Positions 16,442-25,500 of a stretch of DNA of 47,844 nucleotides are shown here, piece by piece. The first letter of the stretch is position 1. The number at the start of each line of letters is the position of its first letter. The stretch spans positions 1-47,844 of the forward strand of contig JBMFWG010000010.1 of assembly GCA_049965515.1 (NCBI GenBank), given 5' to 3'. Made by a program: the position numbers and the translations under genes. The stretch comes from UBA4572 sp049965515 (GTDB taxonomy: Bacteria; Nitrospirota; Leptospirillia; Leptospirillales; Leptospirillaceae). Under the pieces are notes generated by a model. That model searched no databases. It was not told the origin of the DNA and saw only the letters and a list, made by a program, of their open reading frames with translations.

Positions 16442-18025
16442 ATGGCGACCCCTCGAGGGAATCTCGTCTTTGTGCTCCACGCCCATCTTCCTTACGTGCG
16501 CCATCCGGACCATCCGGTCTTTCTTGAGGAAAACTGGTTCTTCGAGGGACTGATCGAGACCTATCTGCCCCTTCTTGCCATGTTCGACCGGCTTGATCGC
16601 GAAGGCATCGGATTCCGGATTACGATGACCCTCTCTCCCTCGCTGGTCTCCATGCTGGAAGACCCCCTCCTCATGGGCCGTTTCGAGGCCCGCCTCTCCC
16701 TGCTTCGCGAGCTGGCGGGACGGGAGGTGGCAAGGACCCGGGGAGGGCCCTACGAGAAGATCGCAAAATTCTACGAAAGCCATCTGGCCTATCTTGAAGG
16801 GGTCTACCGGGACGGGCTCGGAAGAAATATCCTTGCGGGCTTCCGGCGGCATATGGACCGGGGCATGCTGGAAGGCATCACGTGCGGAGCGACCCACGGC
16901 TATTTCCCCTTCCTTCAAGAGGTTCCCGGGTCGGTGGACGCCCAGGTGAGGGTCGGGGTCTCCACCTTCCGCCGCGTCTTTGGCCGGGATCCCCAAGGGA
17001 TCTGGCTTCCTGAATGCGCCTACTATGACGGAGTGGACCGCATCCTTCGCAAGGAAGGAATCCGCTTTTTCTTCATGGAGTCCCACGGGCTTCTTTATGC
17101 CGATCCCCGTCCCCCGGCCGGAGTCTATGCCCCTCTTGTCACTCCGGCGGGTGTCTGGGCCTTCGGTCGGGATCCCGACAGCTCCCGGCAGGTCTGGAGT
17201 GCCAAGGAAGGATACCCCGGAGATCCCCTCTACCGAGACTTCTATCGAGACATCGGCTACGACCTTGATTACGACTATGTCCGTCCCTATCTCCATACCG
17301 ATGGTCCCCGGGGAATGACCGGGCTGAAATATCATCGGATCACAGGGGCGACTGACCAGAAAGAGATCTACGATCCCGAACTGGCCCGGGAGAGGGTCAA
17401 GGTCCATGCCCGGGACTTTGTTGTCCGAAGAGAGGCCCAGGTCAGCGATCTCACGACGGCTTTGGGGATCGACCCGACCATTGTCTGTCCCTATGATGCC
17501 GAACTCTTTGGCCACTGGTGGTTTGAAGGAGTGGACTTTCTCGAGGAGGTCTACCGGGAGGTGGCACGTCGCCGAACCCTGTCTGTCCATACACCGGTAG
17601 AGCTGGTCCGGCAGGGGATCCCGGCTTCGGAGGGAGTCCCCGAGCCCTCCTCCTGGGGAGAGAATGGTTACTACGAGTTCTGGATGAATTCCACGAACGA
17701 CTGGATCTATCCGCCCCTTTTTGAAGCGGCCCGAGAGATGGCGCGTCTGGCCGCACACTCGGGACGCGTCTCGGGACAGGACCGGGAAATCCTCAATCAA
17801 ATGGCGCGGGAGCTTCTCCTGGCACAAAGCTCCGACTGGCCTTTCATCATGACAACCGGGACCATGATCGACTATGCCGTCGACCGGATCAAGAACCATC
17901 TCTACCGGTTCTGGGTCTTGCGGGAGATGGTCGTAGGCGGACGTTACCGGGAGGATGTCTTTCGGGAAATCCGGGACAAGGACCCTCTCTTTCCCGAAAT
18001 CGACTTCTCAGTCTTTCTTCCCTGA
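16442..18025 (+). CDS. GH57 1,4-alpha-glucan branching enzyme
   Basis: A 527-residue enzyme. It has HAHLPYV (13-19), GIWLPECAY with nucleophile E191, and PYDAELFGHWW with acid/base D352, at nearly the same positions as in characterised Thermus and Thermococcus GH57 branching enzymes. A C-terminal helical DUF1957 region contains SSDWPFIMTTG. It would introduce alpha-1,6 branches into cytoplasmic glucan. ATG 16442 has AAGGA 6 nt upstream. A TTG two codons earlier is less likely. It replaces the usual GH13 GlgB, which is absent here. Confidence 0.88.
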   Translation: MATPRGNLVFVLHAHLPYVRHPDHPVFLEENWFFEGLIETYLPLLAMFDRLDREGIGFRITMTLSPSLVSMLEDPLLMGRFEARLSLLRELAGREVARTRGGPYEKIAKFYESHLAYLEGVYRDGLGRNILAGFRRHMDRGMLEGITCGATHGYFPFLQEVPGSVDAQVRVGVSTFRRVFGRDPQGIWLPECAYYDGVDRILRKEGIRFFFMESHGLLYADPRPPAGVYAPLVTPAGVWAFGRDPDSSRQVWSAKEGYPGDPLYRDFYRDIGYDLDYDYVRPYLHTDGPRGMTGLKYHRITGATDQKEIYDPELARERVKVHARDFVVRREAQVSDLTTALGIDPTIVCPYDAELFGHWWFEGVDFLEEVYREVARRRTLSVHTPVELVRQGIPASEGVPEPSSWGENGYYEFWMNSTNDWIYPPLFEAAREMARLAAHSGRVSGQDREILNQMARELLLAQSSDWPFIMTTGTMIDYAVDRIKNHLYRFWVLREMVVGGRYREDVFREIRDKDPLFPEIDFSVFLP

Positions 18026-18070
18026 TCTCTTGCTCTTGAGGCCGGAGTATCCTCGGGCTCTCGGGAGATC

Positions 18071-18442
18071 CTAGGGTTTTCGTTCGGCCATAAAGCTCTT
18101 GAATCGCTCTAACTCGTCGAGAGAGGCCCGGAAGCTGTCGAGCTCTCCCATGAAGGGTCGGAGCCGTTCGACCTCGGCGATCACCCCGGAAAAACGCTCC
18201 ATTTCGGCCATCAGGGATTTCATCCGGTCCTGCTCGGAGAGGAAAAAGGTCCGGAAGCGATCCATCTCGGCGAGTAGAAGCTTGAATTTGTCGAGTTCGG
18301 CCATGAAGCTCCGGAAGCGTTCGATCTCGACTTTGAGACCCCGGAAGCTGTCGAGCCCCAAAAGAGAGGGGCGGAGGGCTTCGACTTCTGTCATAAATGA
18401 GGAGAATCGGTCGAGGGAGTTGGGGTTCTTTCCTGAATCCAT
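18071..18442 (-). CDS. Decapeptide-repeat helical protein of unknown function
   Basis: A 123-residue protein made almost entirely of eleven tandem units of ten residues (one has eleven), about residues 11-121. The consensus is [DE]-R-F-[RK]-S-F-M-A-E-[LM], for example ERFRSFMAEL and DRMKSLMAEM. Hydrophobic residues fall at positions 3, 6/7 and 10. There is no signal peptide, membrane helix or cysteine. The ATG at 18442 is chosen because AAGGAG lies 6 nt upstream. A GTG eight codons earlier is possible. It converges on the branching-enzyme gene. I recognise no family. It is not a standard heptad coiled coil. Confidence 0.8.
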   Translation of the reverse strand: MDSGKNPNSLDRFSSFMTEVEALRPSLLGLDSFRGLKVEIERFRSFMAELDKFKLLLAEMDRFRTFFLSEQDRMKSLMAEMERFSGVIAEVERLRPFMGELDSFRASLDELERFKSFMAERKP

Positions 18443-18492
18443 TCTTGTCTCCTTTTTGATCGACACAATTGATTGTTATTAAGGATTTTCCT

Positions 18493-18511
18493 TACAAGAA
18501 ATTGTCTTGTA
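18493..18511. promoter_or_regulatory. 19-bp palindrome upstream of the decapeptide-repeat gene
   Basis: TACAAGA and TCTTGTA form a perfect 7-bp inverted repeat around AATTG. It lies about 50 bp upstream of the minus-strand start at 18442, inside an AT-rich stretch suited to a promoter. A dimeric repressor site is the simplest reading. It could also act on the divergent GH15 gene. Confidence 0.35.
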
Positions 18512-18600
18512 GGGTTGTTCTGAAATCACATCGCCTGCGTTTTTCATTATACACCTTTTTTCCCGGTTGACTCTTAAGGGGGGGTCCGGGGAAGAGAGAC

Positions 18601-18633
18601 GGCTCCCAAACAAATGCGGAGCCCCCCCTTTTT
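18601..18633 (+). terminator. Terminator-like hairpin in the GH15 leader
   Basis: GGCTCC (18601-18606) pairs with GGAGCC (18618-18623), followed by CCCCC and then TTTTT. A run of seven G at 18578-18584 could pair instead with the seven C at 18622-18628, giving a competing structure. It lies on the plus strand about 100 nt before the GH15 start, so it could act as an attenuator or stop read-through from the left. Confidence 0.4.
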
Positions 18634-18729
18634 ATCATCTTATCTATCCGGAGAAAAGCCGATGATCCTCATACTTCAGACTTTGTTCCCCGCAGGAGGG
18701 AGAGAGACAAGGGTCGAGGAGCATCTTTC

Positions 18730-21075
18730 ATGAAGGCTCCTGAAGCCCGAGGAACCCGGGCAGTCTGGAGTCCGGCCTCCAAGGAGATGGTCGGGGGATC
18801 CCTTGGACCCTCCCGCCTTTGGTTCACCCTCTCCCAGGGCATTATCTCCGAGGTTTACTCTCCTCGGGTCGATATCCCCGGAATCAAGGATCTGGGCTTT
18901 ATCGTTGCCGACGACCGGGGCTTCTGGGTGGAGCTCAAAGGCGGAAAAAACGTCCAGATCGAGACGGCCGGGGAGGGAATCCCGGCCGTGATCCTTCGCC
19001 ACACCCATGACAGCTTCCTCTTCACCTGTCGAGTCGTGGCCGCGCCGGCCCGGGAGGTGCTTCTCGTCGAGTACCATCTCGTCTCCGATGACCCGCTTCG
19101 GGTCTATCCCCTCCTGGCTGCCCGACTTGGAGGCCAGGCCTTCGGGAATACGGCCCAGATTCTCCCATGGCACGGAAGACGCTTCCTGACCGCGAGCCAG
19201 GGTCCTTTTTCTCTCTCTCTGGGGGGAATGGGCTCCGGCGGAGAGGAGCTCTTCTCCCGACTCTCCTGCGGCGAGACGGAGGAGAGCGACGGATGGCAGG
19301 ATTTTTCCCGCCATGGCCGAATGGCCTGGACATGGGATTCGGCGGGTCCGGGTCAGGTCGCCCTGATGGGAGAAGGGGGACCCACCGGGATGTTGGCCCT
19401 GGCCTTTGCCTCAAGCCCCGAGGCGGCCTCGACACTTGCGATTTCGGCCATGGCGGACGGCTTCGAACCCCAATGGGAAGAGCAGGTGGCCCTGTGGAAA
19501 ACGTGGCAGGAAGGGCTCCGTCTTCCTCCACGCCTGACGGCTCTCCAGCAGAAGGTCTACCGAACCTCGGCCATGGTGCTGAAGGTCCACGAGGACAAGA
19601 CCTTTCCCGGGGCCCTCATCGCCAGCCTTTCCATCCCCTGGGGAGAAGCCTCCGACAGCCGGGGAGGCTACCATCTCGTCTGGAGCCGGGACCTCTCGGA
19701 AAGTGCCGGGGCCGCCATCGCCATGGGTGACCGCGCCCTGGCCCGGAGGATCCTCTCCTATCTCCTGGCCACCCAGCAGGAGGACGGCCATTGGCTTCAG
19801 AACCAGTGGCTGGGAGGGAAGCCTTATTGGCAAGGACTGCAGCTGGATGAGGCCGCCTTCCCTGTTCTTCTCGCCGCCTGGCTGGCACGGGAGGGCTCCT
19901 TCGATCTTCAGGGGATCCGGCCAATGATTGTGAGGGCGCTCACCTTCATTATCCGGGAAGGGCCCGTGACAGGCCAGGACCGATGGGAGGAAGATCCGGG
20001 GATCAATCTCTTCACGTTGGCGGTGGCCATTGCCGCACTGGTGGACGGATCCGCCCTTCTCGATGCTGAAGAGAGGGAAGCCGCCCTGTGGGTGGCCGAT
20101 ACCTGGAATGCCAGCCTTGAGCGATGGGCCTGGTCGGGGGAGACCCACCTCGCCAGAAAGACTGGAGTGTCGGGCTACTTTCTTCGAGCCGTTCCGGAGG
20201 CCATTCTGGAAGATTTTTCTGCCAAGGGTCTCCCCCTTTTGATCAAGAATCGCTGCCACGATCCGGGCCTTCCCGCCTGCGACCAGATCAGCACGGATTT
20301 TTTCCAGCTGGTCCGGTTTGGCCTTCGCTCCCCTGATGATCCCTTCATTCGGGAATCCCGCAAGGCTGTCGATCGTCTCCTTCGGGCCGAGACGCCGAAT
20401 GGGACCGCCTGGTATCGTTACAACGGCGACGGCTACGGGGAGCACGAAGACGGGGCGCCCTTCGATGGGACCGGGAGAGGGCGTCCCTGGCCCCTTCTGG
20501 CCGGCGAGCGGGGCCATGTGGCCATCGTGGCCGGTGAAAGCGCCCGGGGATATCTGCGGGACATGGCGAATATGGCGAGTCCTCTAGGGCTTATTCCCGA
20601 GCAGGTCTGGGATGCTCCTCCCCTTCCGGAGAGAGGCCTCTATCCCGGAGGGCCGACAGGATCGGCCATGCCCCTGGTCTGGGCCCACGCTGAGTTCATC
20701 AAGCTGGCGCACAGCGAATGGAAAAAAAAGCCTGTGGACCGTCCGGAGGCGACATGGGCCCGTTATGGCGGGGTTCGCCCGGAGGTTGGCTGGAGGCTCT
20801 GGCGCCACCGCCACAAGATCCGGACCCTGGAAGTAGGCCGGGAGCTGAGATTTCTCTGGTCGAGGCGGGCCCTGGTCCACTGGGGAATCGACGGCTGGAA
20901 AGATCCCCGAAATACAGAGTCGCGGGCCCTGGGAATGGGGTTCTGGGGGGCGGCGCTTCCGGTTCGGGAGCTCTCCCGGGGACAGGTCCTCGTCTTCACC
21001 TTTTTCTGGGTCGATGAGAATCGCTGGGAGGGCGAGGATTATCGGGTGGAAATTGTAGGGGGTGAACAAAACTAA
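18730..21075 (+). CDS. GH15 glucoamylase/glucodextranase-like enzyme
   Basis: A 781-residue protein. The N-terminal beta-sandwich (about 15-265) resembles the glucodextranase N domain. The (alpha/alpha)6 barrel begins near residue 280 and includes GGYHLVWSRDL, QEDGHWLQNQW and DRWEED (candidate acid E420 or E421). Candidate base E624 is in GLIPEQVWD. A short beta-rich tail closes the protein. It lacks an export signal, so it likely releases glucose from internal glucan. AGGAG lies 8 nt before the ATG. It completes a set with the GH57 genes to its left. Confidence 0.87.
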   Translation: MKAPEARGTRAVWSPASKEMVGGSLGPSRLWFTLSQGIISEVYSPRVDIPGIKDLGFIVADDRGFWVELKGGKNVQIETAGEGIPAVILRHTHDSFLFTCRVVAAPAREVLLVEYHLVSDDPLRVYPLLAARLGGQAFGNTAQILPWHGRRFLTASQGPFSLSLGGMGSGGEELFSRLSCGETEESDGWQDFSRHGRMAWTWDSAGPGQVALMGEGGPTGMLALAFASSPEAASTLAISAMADGFEPQWEEQVALWKTWQEGLRLPPRLTALQQKVYRTSAMVLKVHEDKTFPGALIASLSIPWGEASDSRGGYHLVWSRDLSESAGAAIAMGDRALARRILSYLLATQQEDGHWLQNQWLGGKPYWQGLQLDEAAFPVLLAAWLAREGSFDLQGIRPMIVRALTFIIREGPVTGQDRWEEDPGINLFTLAVAIAALVDGSALLDAEEREAALWVADTWNASLERWAWSGETHLARKTGVSGYFLRAVPEAILEDFSAKGLPLLIKNRCHDPGLPACDQISTDFFQLVRFGLRSPDDPFIRESRKAVDRLLRAETPNGTAWYRYNGDGYGEHEDGAPFDGTGRGRPWPLLAGERGHVAIVAGESARGYLRDMANMASPLGLIPEQVWDAPPLPERGLYPGGPTGSAMPLVWAHAEFIKLAHSEWKKKPVDRPEATWARYGGVRPEVGWRLWRHRHKIRTLEVGRELRFLWSRRALVHWGIDGWKDPRNTESRALGMGFWGAALPVRELSRGQVLVFTFFWVDENRWEGEDYRVEIVGGEQN

Positions 21076-21355
21076 TTCTGCTCATAAGAAAATCTGTTTG
21101 CCCTTCCTTCGGATTCTCTTGATAGGAGATCCGTCCATGTGATAAGCTCCGTGTCGGTCAGGAATAATGGACGACGCGTGTGAGGGAAAGAGTGGAGATT
21201 CCTTTGCTCCTTGATCTGATCGTCATCGTGATGTGAGAGTCTCTTGCAGGAAAACCTCTTTAGGACTGGCCAAAAGAATGCCAGGCCGACAGAGGGTGCG
21301 AAAACGTCTTTTGTGGAAAGGGCAGGAGTCCTTTCAAAAAATTTCAAAAAATTAT
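21076..21355. other. Intergenic region upstream of the efflux locus
   Basis: No credible gene is seen. A minus-strand frame (21362-21072, 96 codons) starts within the operator region, but its product has no domain I recognise and does not resemble a TetR, MarR or LysR regulator, which one might expect beside such operators. AT-rich sequence near 21330-21355 probably belongs to the efflux promoter. Confidence 0.4.
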
Positions 21356-21419
21356 CTTTCATAGGGTATGAAAGCTTTCATGGAAAATGAAACGTTTCAT
21401 AGGCTATGAAAGCTTCTGA
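21356..21419 (+). promoter_or_regulatory. Array of palindromic operators before the efflux genes
   Basis: Two perfect 14-bp palindromes, ATGAAAGCTTTCAT (21368-21381) and ATGAAACGTTTCAT (21387-21400), are followed by a partial third copy (21406-21419, matching in its left half). Their centres are spaced exactly 19 bp. On the left, CTTTCATAGGGTATGAAAG (21356-21374) forms another inverted repeat from the same half-site. The array ends 9 nt before the GTG start of the first adaptor, so a bound protein would block transcription. A TetR-type repressor is plausible, but none is encoded in the window. Confidence 0.65.
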
Positions 21420-21428
21420 AAGCGGGCT

Positions 21429-22526
21429 GTGGGACTAATTTCGACGTATCGCAAAAAAATTGTCGGTCTTCTGGGGCTTTTCTCGGTCCTTCTGATCGCC
21501 TTTTTTCTTTATCGCCACTTCTCCGATAAAGGATCAGGCACGTCCCCATCGGAAAATACCTCCTCTTTACCTTCCTCCGTTTCATTTGATCCCACTCGTT
21601 TTCGCATCGGTCATGTCAAATATCGCCACTTCGAACTCTGGACGACCATCCCCGGCGTCATTCATGGCTTCCGCAAGGCCATTGTTTATGGCCATGTTCC
21701 CGGCTATCTCAAGTTCCTGAACGTCGACAAGGGAGACTGGGTCATCCGGGGTCAGGTTTTAGGCTACATCTATGATCCGGAGCTCTATCAGAGCTGGCAG
21801 AAGGCCTTGGCTGAGGCGGCCATCGCTCACATCACCTTCCTTCGCAAGCTCCATGTCTGGGAAGGGGACCATCGGGTGATTTCCCTCCAGCGGGTTCAGA
21901 TGGCGGAGGCCCTCTGGAAGGAGCGGGAGGCCCAGGCGGGATACTTTCATTCTCTTGTCCGTTACAAGACGATCGTGGCCCCCTTTACTGGAATCATCAC
22001 CCACCGCTATGTGGATCCCTGGAATCTCGTCTCTCGGGGAACGGGAGGAACGACTCCGGCCCTTCCCATCGTCAAGATCGAGGATGTCGATGAAATGCGC
22101 CTCTATGTGGGCGTTCCCGAACACTTCGTCCGTTTCGTCAAGCGGGGACTGAAAGCCGAGCTTTCCGCCCAGGGTCTTCCGGGGAAGGTCTTCCGGGCCC
22201 GGGTCACCCGATATGCCTTCCGGCTCAATCCGGAAACGCGCACGATGCGGACCGAGATTGATGTCGACAACCCCGACCATCTCCTCCAGCCGGGCATGTT
22301 TGTCGATGCCCGAATTCGTCTCCATGTCTATCCCCATGTTCTCTCCGTCCACCACATGGCGGTGATCGAAGAGCGCCACGGAAATTTCATCTATGTCCTG
22401 GAGCATGGGGTGACGAAGAAGCGCCCCATTGTCGTGGGCATCCGGAATGGAGACTACACCGAAATCCTTCAGGGGCTGAATGAAACGGAAAAGGTCCTTG
22501 TGAAGTTGCATAAAACGATTTTTTAA
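21429..22526 (+). CDS. RND efflux periplasmic adaptor (membrane fusion protein), first copy
   Basis: A 365-residue HlyD/AcrA-type adaptor. One N-terminal membrane anchor (about residues 10-28) is followed by a lipoyl/barrel-sandwich half (VPGYLKFLNVDKGDWVIRGQVLGY), a short helical hairpin, the second half (IVAPFTGIITHRYVDPW), a beta-barrel and a membrane-proximal domain. It bridges the pump at 22577 to an outer-membrane channel. The GTG start has only a weak ribosome site and lies just after the operator array. It is clearly paralogous to the adaptor at 26975, with the same block order throughout. Confidence 0.85.
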   Translation: MGLISTYRKKIVGLLGLFSVLLIAFFLYRHFSDKGSGTSPSENTSSLPSSVSFDPTRFRIGHVKYRHFELWTTIPGVIHGFRKAIVYGHVPGYLKFLNVDKGDWVIRGQVLGYIYDPELYQSWQKALAEAAIAHITFLRKLHVWEGDHRVISLQRVQMAEALWKEREAQAGYFHSLVRYKTIVAPFTGIITHRYVDPWNLVSRGTGGTTPALPIVKIEDVDEMRLYVGVPEHFVRFVKRGLKAELSAQGLPGKVFRARVTRYAFRLNPETRTMRTEIDVDNPDHLLQPGMFVDARIRLHVYPHVLSVHHMAVIEERHGNFIYVLEHGVTKKRPIVVGIRNGDYTEILQGLNETEKVLVKLHKTIF

Positions 22527-22576
22527 AAATCTGGACTCCGATAATCGGGAATCAACGGAAATAAGGGAGACGCTTC

Positions 22577-25500
22577 ATGTTTTTGGTCAGTATGTCCCTC
22601 AAAAGCCCCTATACGATTATTGCAATGGCTTTGGCCATTATCCTTCTTGGGGGCCAGAGTCTCTCCTCCATGAATGTCTCCATCCTTCCCCGGATTCCCC
22701 TTCCGGTGGTCGAGGTCCTGACCGTCTTTCCCGGAATGAATGTCTACAACACCGAGATGGACATTACCGAGCAGATGGAGCGCATCATCCTCCAGGCGCC
22801 CTACATCCGGTCGATCAAGTCGGAGAGCCTGGTGGGAATCAGCATGATCCAGATCCGCTTCCGGTCGTCCTATTCGCTCTCGGCCGGGGTCTCGATGGTG
22901 ACCTCGCTCGTCTACTCCTCGATGAAATATCTTCCCCCGGGGATCTTTCCCCCGATCATCATTCCCTTCGGCATCTCGGCCATTCCCATCGCCGACCTGG
23001 TCCTCTCTTCGAAAGAGCTGACCCAGATGCAGATGTACGACCTGGGATACTTCAATGTCCGCTCCCAGATGGGAACAGTCCCCGGTGTGGCAGCCCCTCC
23101 CGTCTTCGGAGGGCTCTCCCGCCAGATCCAGGTCTACACCAACAATACGGCCCTTCTGGCCCGGGGCCTTACGATCTGGGATGTGGTCAACGCCTTAAAC
23201 CGCCAGAACATCATCTGGCCGGCAGGATTTGCCAAGATCGGGGCCATGAGCTACAACGTCTTCGTGAACGCCCTCCTGGGACCGGTCAAGACGATCAACG
23301 ACGTTCCGATCAAGGTCGAGCACGGACAACCCGTCTATATCAAGGATATTGGTGTCGCAAAGGACTCCTACCGCATCCAGACCAATCCGGTGCGGGTTGA
23401 CGGGCGGAAGTCCGTCTACATCCCGGTTCTCAAGCAGGAAGGGGCCAACACCGTCAAGGTGATCGATGCCACCCGGAATGCCATCAAGACCTTTTACGGG
23501 CTTCCCAAGAGCCTCGATATCTCCCTTGTCTTCGACCAGTCGGTCTATATCCGGGACTCGGTCGCCTCCCTCGAACGGGAGGGAATCATCGGAATCCTCC
23601 TGACCGCGGCCATGATCCTGATATTCCTGGGGAATGTCCGCTCCACCCTCATTATCACCACCTCCATCCCGCTTTCGCTTTTGGTGGGCTTCGTGATGCT
23701 GAATGCCACCGGCCAGACGATCAACATCATGACCCTGGGGGGGCTGGCCCTGGCCATCGGACGTCTTGTCGACGACGCCATCGTCGTGCTCGAGAATACA
23801 AACCGCCACCTCGAAATGGGCAAGGCCCCCGCCCAGGCGGCTCTCGACGGAGCCGGAGAGGTCGCCATGCCGGTGCTGGCCTCGACGATCGCGACCATGA
23901 TCGTCTTTTCCCCGGTCCTCTTTCTCCTGGGCAAGGGCAAGTTTCTCTTCACCCCCCTGGCCGCGGCCGTCGCCTATTCCATGATGGCCTCCTACTTCGT
24001 CTCGATGACCTTGGTGCCGGTTCTTTCTGCGTGGTTTTTGAAGCCTGAGTCGGCCTACAAGAACAGCCGGTCGCTCTTCCGTCGCGGAATCAACCGGTTC
24101 AATGACTATTTTGACCGGTTCAAAAATATCTACCGAAACTACCTGAAGATCGCCTTGCGCCATCGGGGCCCGGTCTCGATCCTCATCTTTCTGGCCTTCA
24201 TCGGATCCTTTTTTCTTTTTGCCCGAATTGGATCTGAATATTTTCCTCCCGACGATACCGGAGCCTTCATCATCCAGATGCGTCTTCCCGTCGGAAGCCG
24301 GATCGAGCTGACCGACGCGGTCAGCGCCCGGGTCGATGCCGCGATCCGCCGGATTATCCCGGCCAAGGACATCGTCCACATCGTGATCAACGAGGGGGTC
24401 CGTCCCGGCTGGGACGCCATGTACACGACCAACCTCTGGAGTCACATGGCCTTTGTCCTGGTCCAGCTCAACCCCTCGAACGAACGCAGGCGCTCGATGT
24501 GGGACTTCGAGCACGAGCTCAGGCCCTACCTGGTCTCCCATTTTCCCAATGTGGAGTTCTACTTCGAGTCCTCCTCGATCATCACCCAGATTTTGGCAGG
24601 CTCCGGCGAGGCCCCCATCGACATCCAGCTCCTGGGCCCCTCCTATCGAAAATTGGGGGAGATCGCCCACAAGATCGTGGACCACATCCGGACCATCCCC
24701 GGGACCACCGATGTCCGGTCCAAGCAGAACATCCATTACCCGTCGATGTTCATCGACGTCGACCGGAACAAGGCCCAGTTTTTGGGGGTCTCCGAGCTTG
24801 ATGTCGAGAGGAATGTCATCACGAGCCTGGTAACCGACCTGGCCATCGGAGAAAATTTCTGGGTGGACCAGACCACGGGGAACCCCTACTTTCTGACGAC
24901 CCAGTATCCCGAGGACAAAATCAACTCCATGGATGCCCTCTCGAACATCCTGGTCCGCCAGCTCAGGGGGTCGGACTATACCGGGTCGGGGGCCAAAAAT
25001 CCGCCCATCTACCTTCGGGACATCGCCGAGATCCGCCGCATCACCATTCCGCCGGCCATCTTCCATTACAATGTCGAACGCGTGGTCGATATCCTGGTCA
25101 ATGTCACCCACGATCCGGGAGTCTCCCTGGGAGGGGTCGGAGGCAAGATCGACGACTATCTTGCCAAGATGAAATTTCCCGAGGGGTATTCCTGGCGCGA
25201 ATCCGGAATGCTGGCCTCGATGCACCGGTCATTTGGCTCGATGGGACTCGCGGTCCTTCTGGCCATGGCCCTGGTCTATCTGGCCCTGGTGGCCCAGTTC
25301 CAGTCCTTTCTTGATCCGTTCATCATCATGATGTCGGTCCCCTTTGGCCTGATCGGGGTCTTTGCCATGCTCTACGTCACGGGAACCGGGATCAACGTGG
25401 AGTCCCTGATCGGAGTCATCATGGATATCGGGATCGGAGTCTCGAACTCGGTCCTTTTGGTCGAGTTCGCAATCCGCCTCCGGGAGCAGGGGGCTCCGCT

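Noticed and set aside
18071..18442. Pentapeptide-repeat protein as the explanation of the decad pattern
   Set aside because: Position 8 of the unit, which should be a large hydrophobic residue in that fold, is Ala, Gly, Asp or similar. The unit is also highly charged.
21072..21362. A 96-codon minus-strand frame beside the operator array as a repressor gene
   Set aside because: It has no helix-turn-helix pattern and no similarity in layout to known regulator families.
23195..25225. A 676-codon minus-strand frame inside the RND pump gene
   Set aside because: Its product is an Asp/Gly/His-rich string without motifs, as expected from the reverse of a biased coding sequence.
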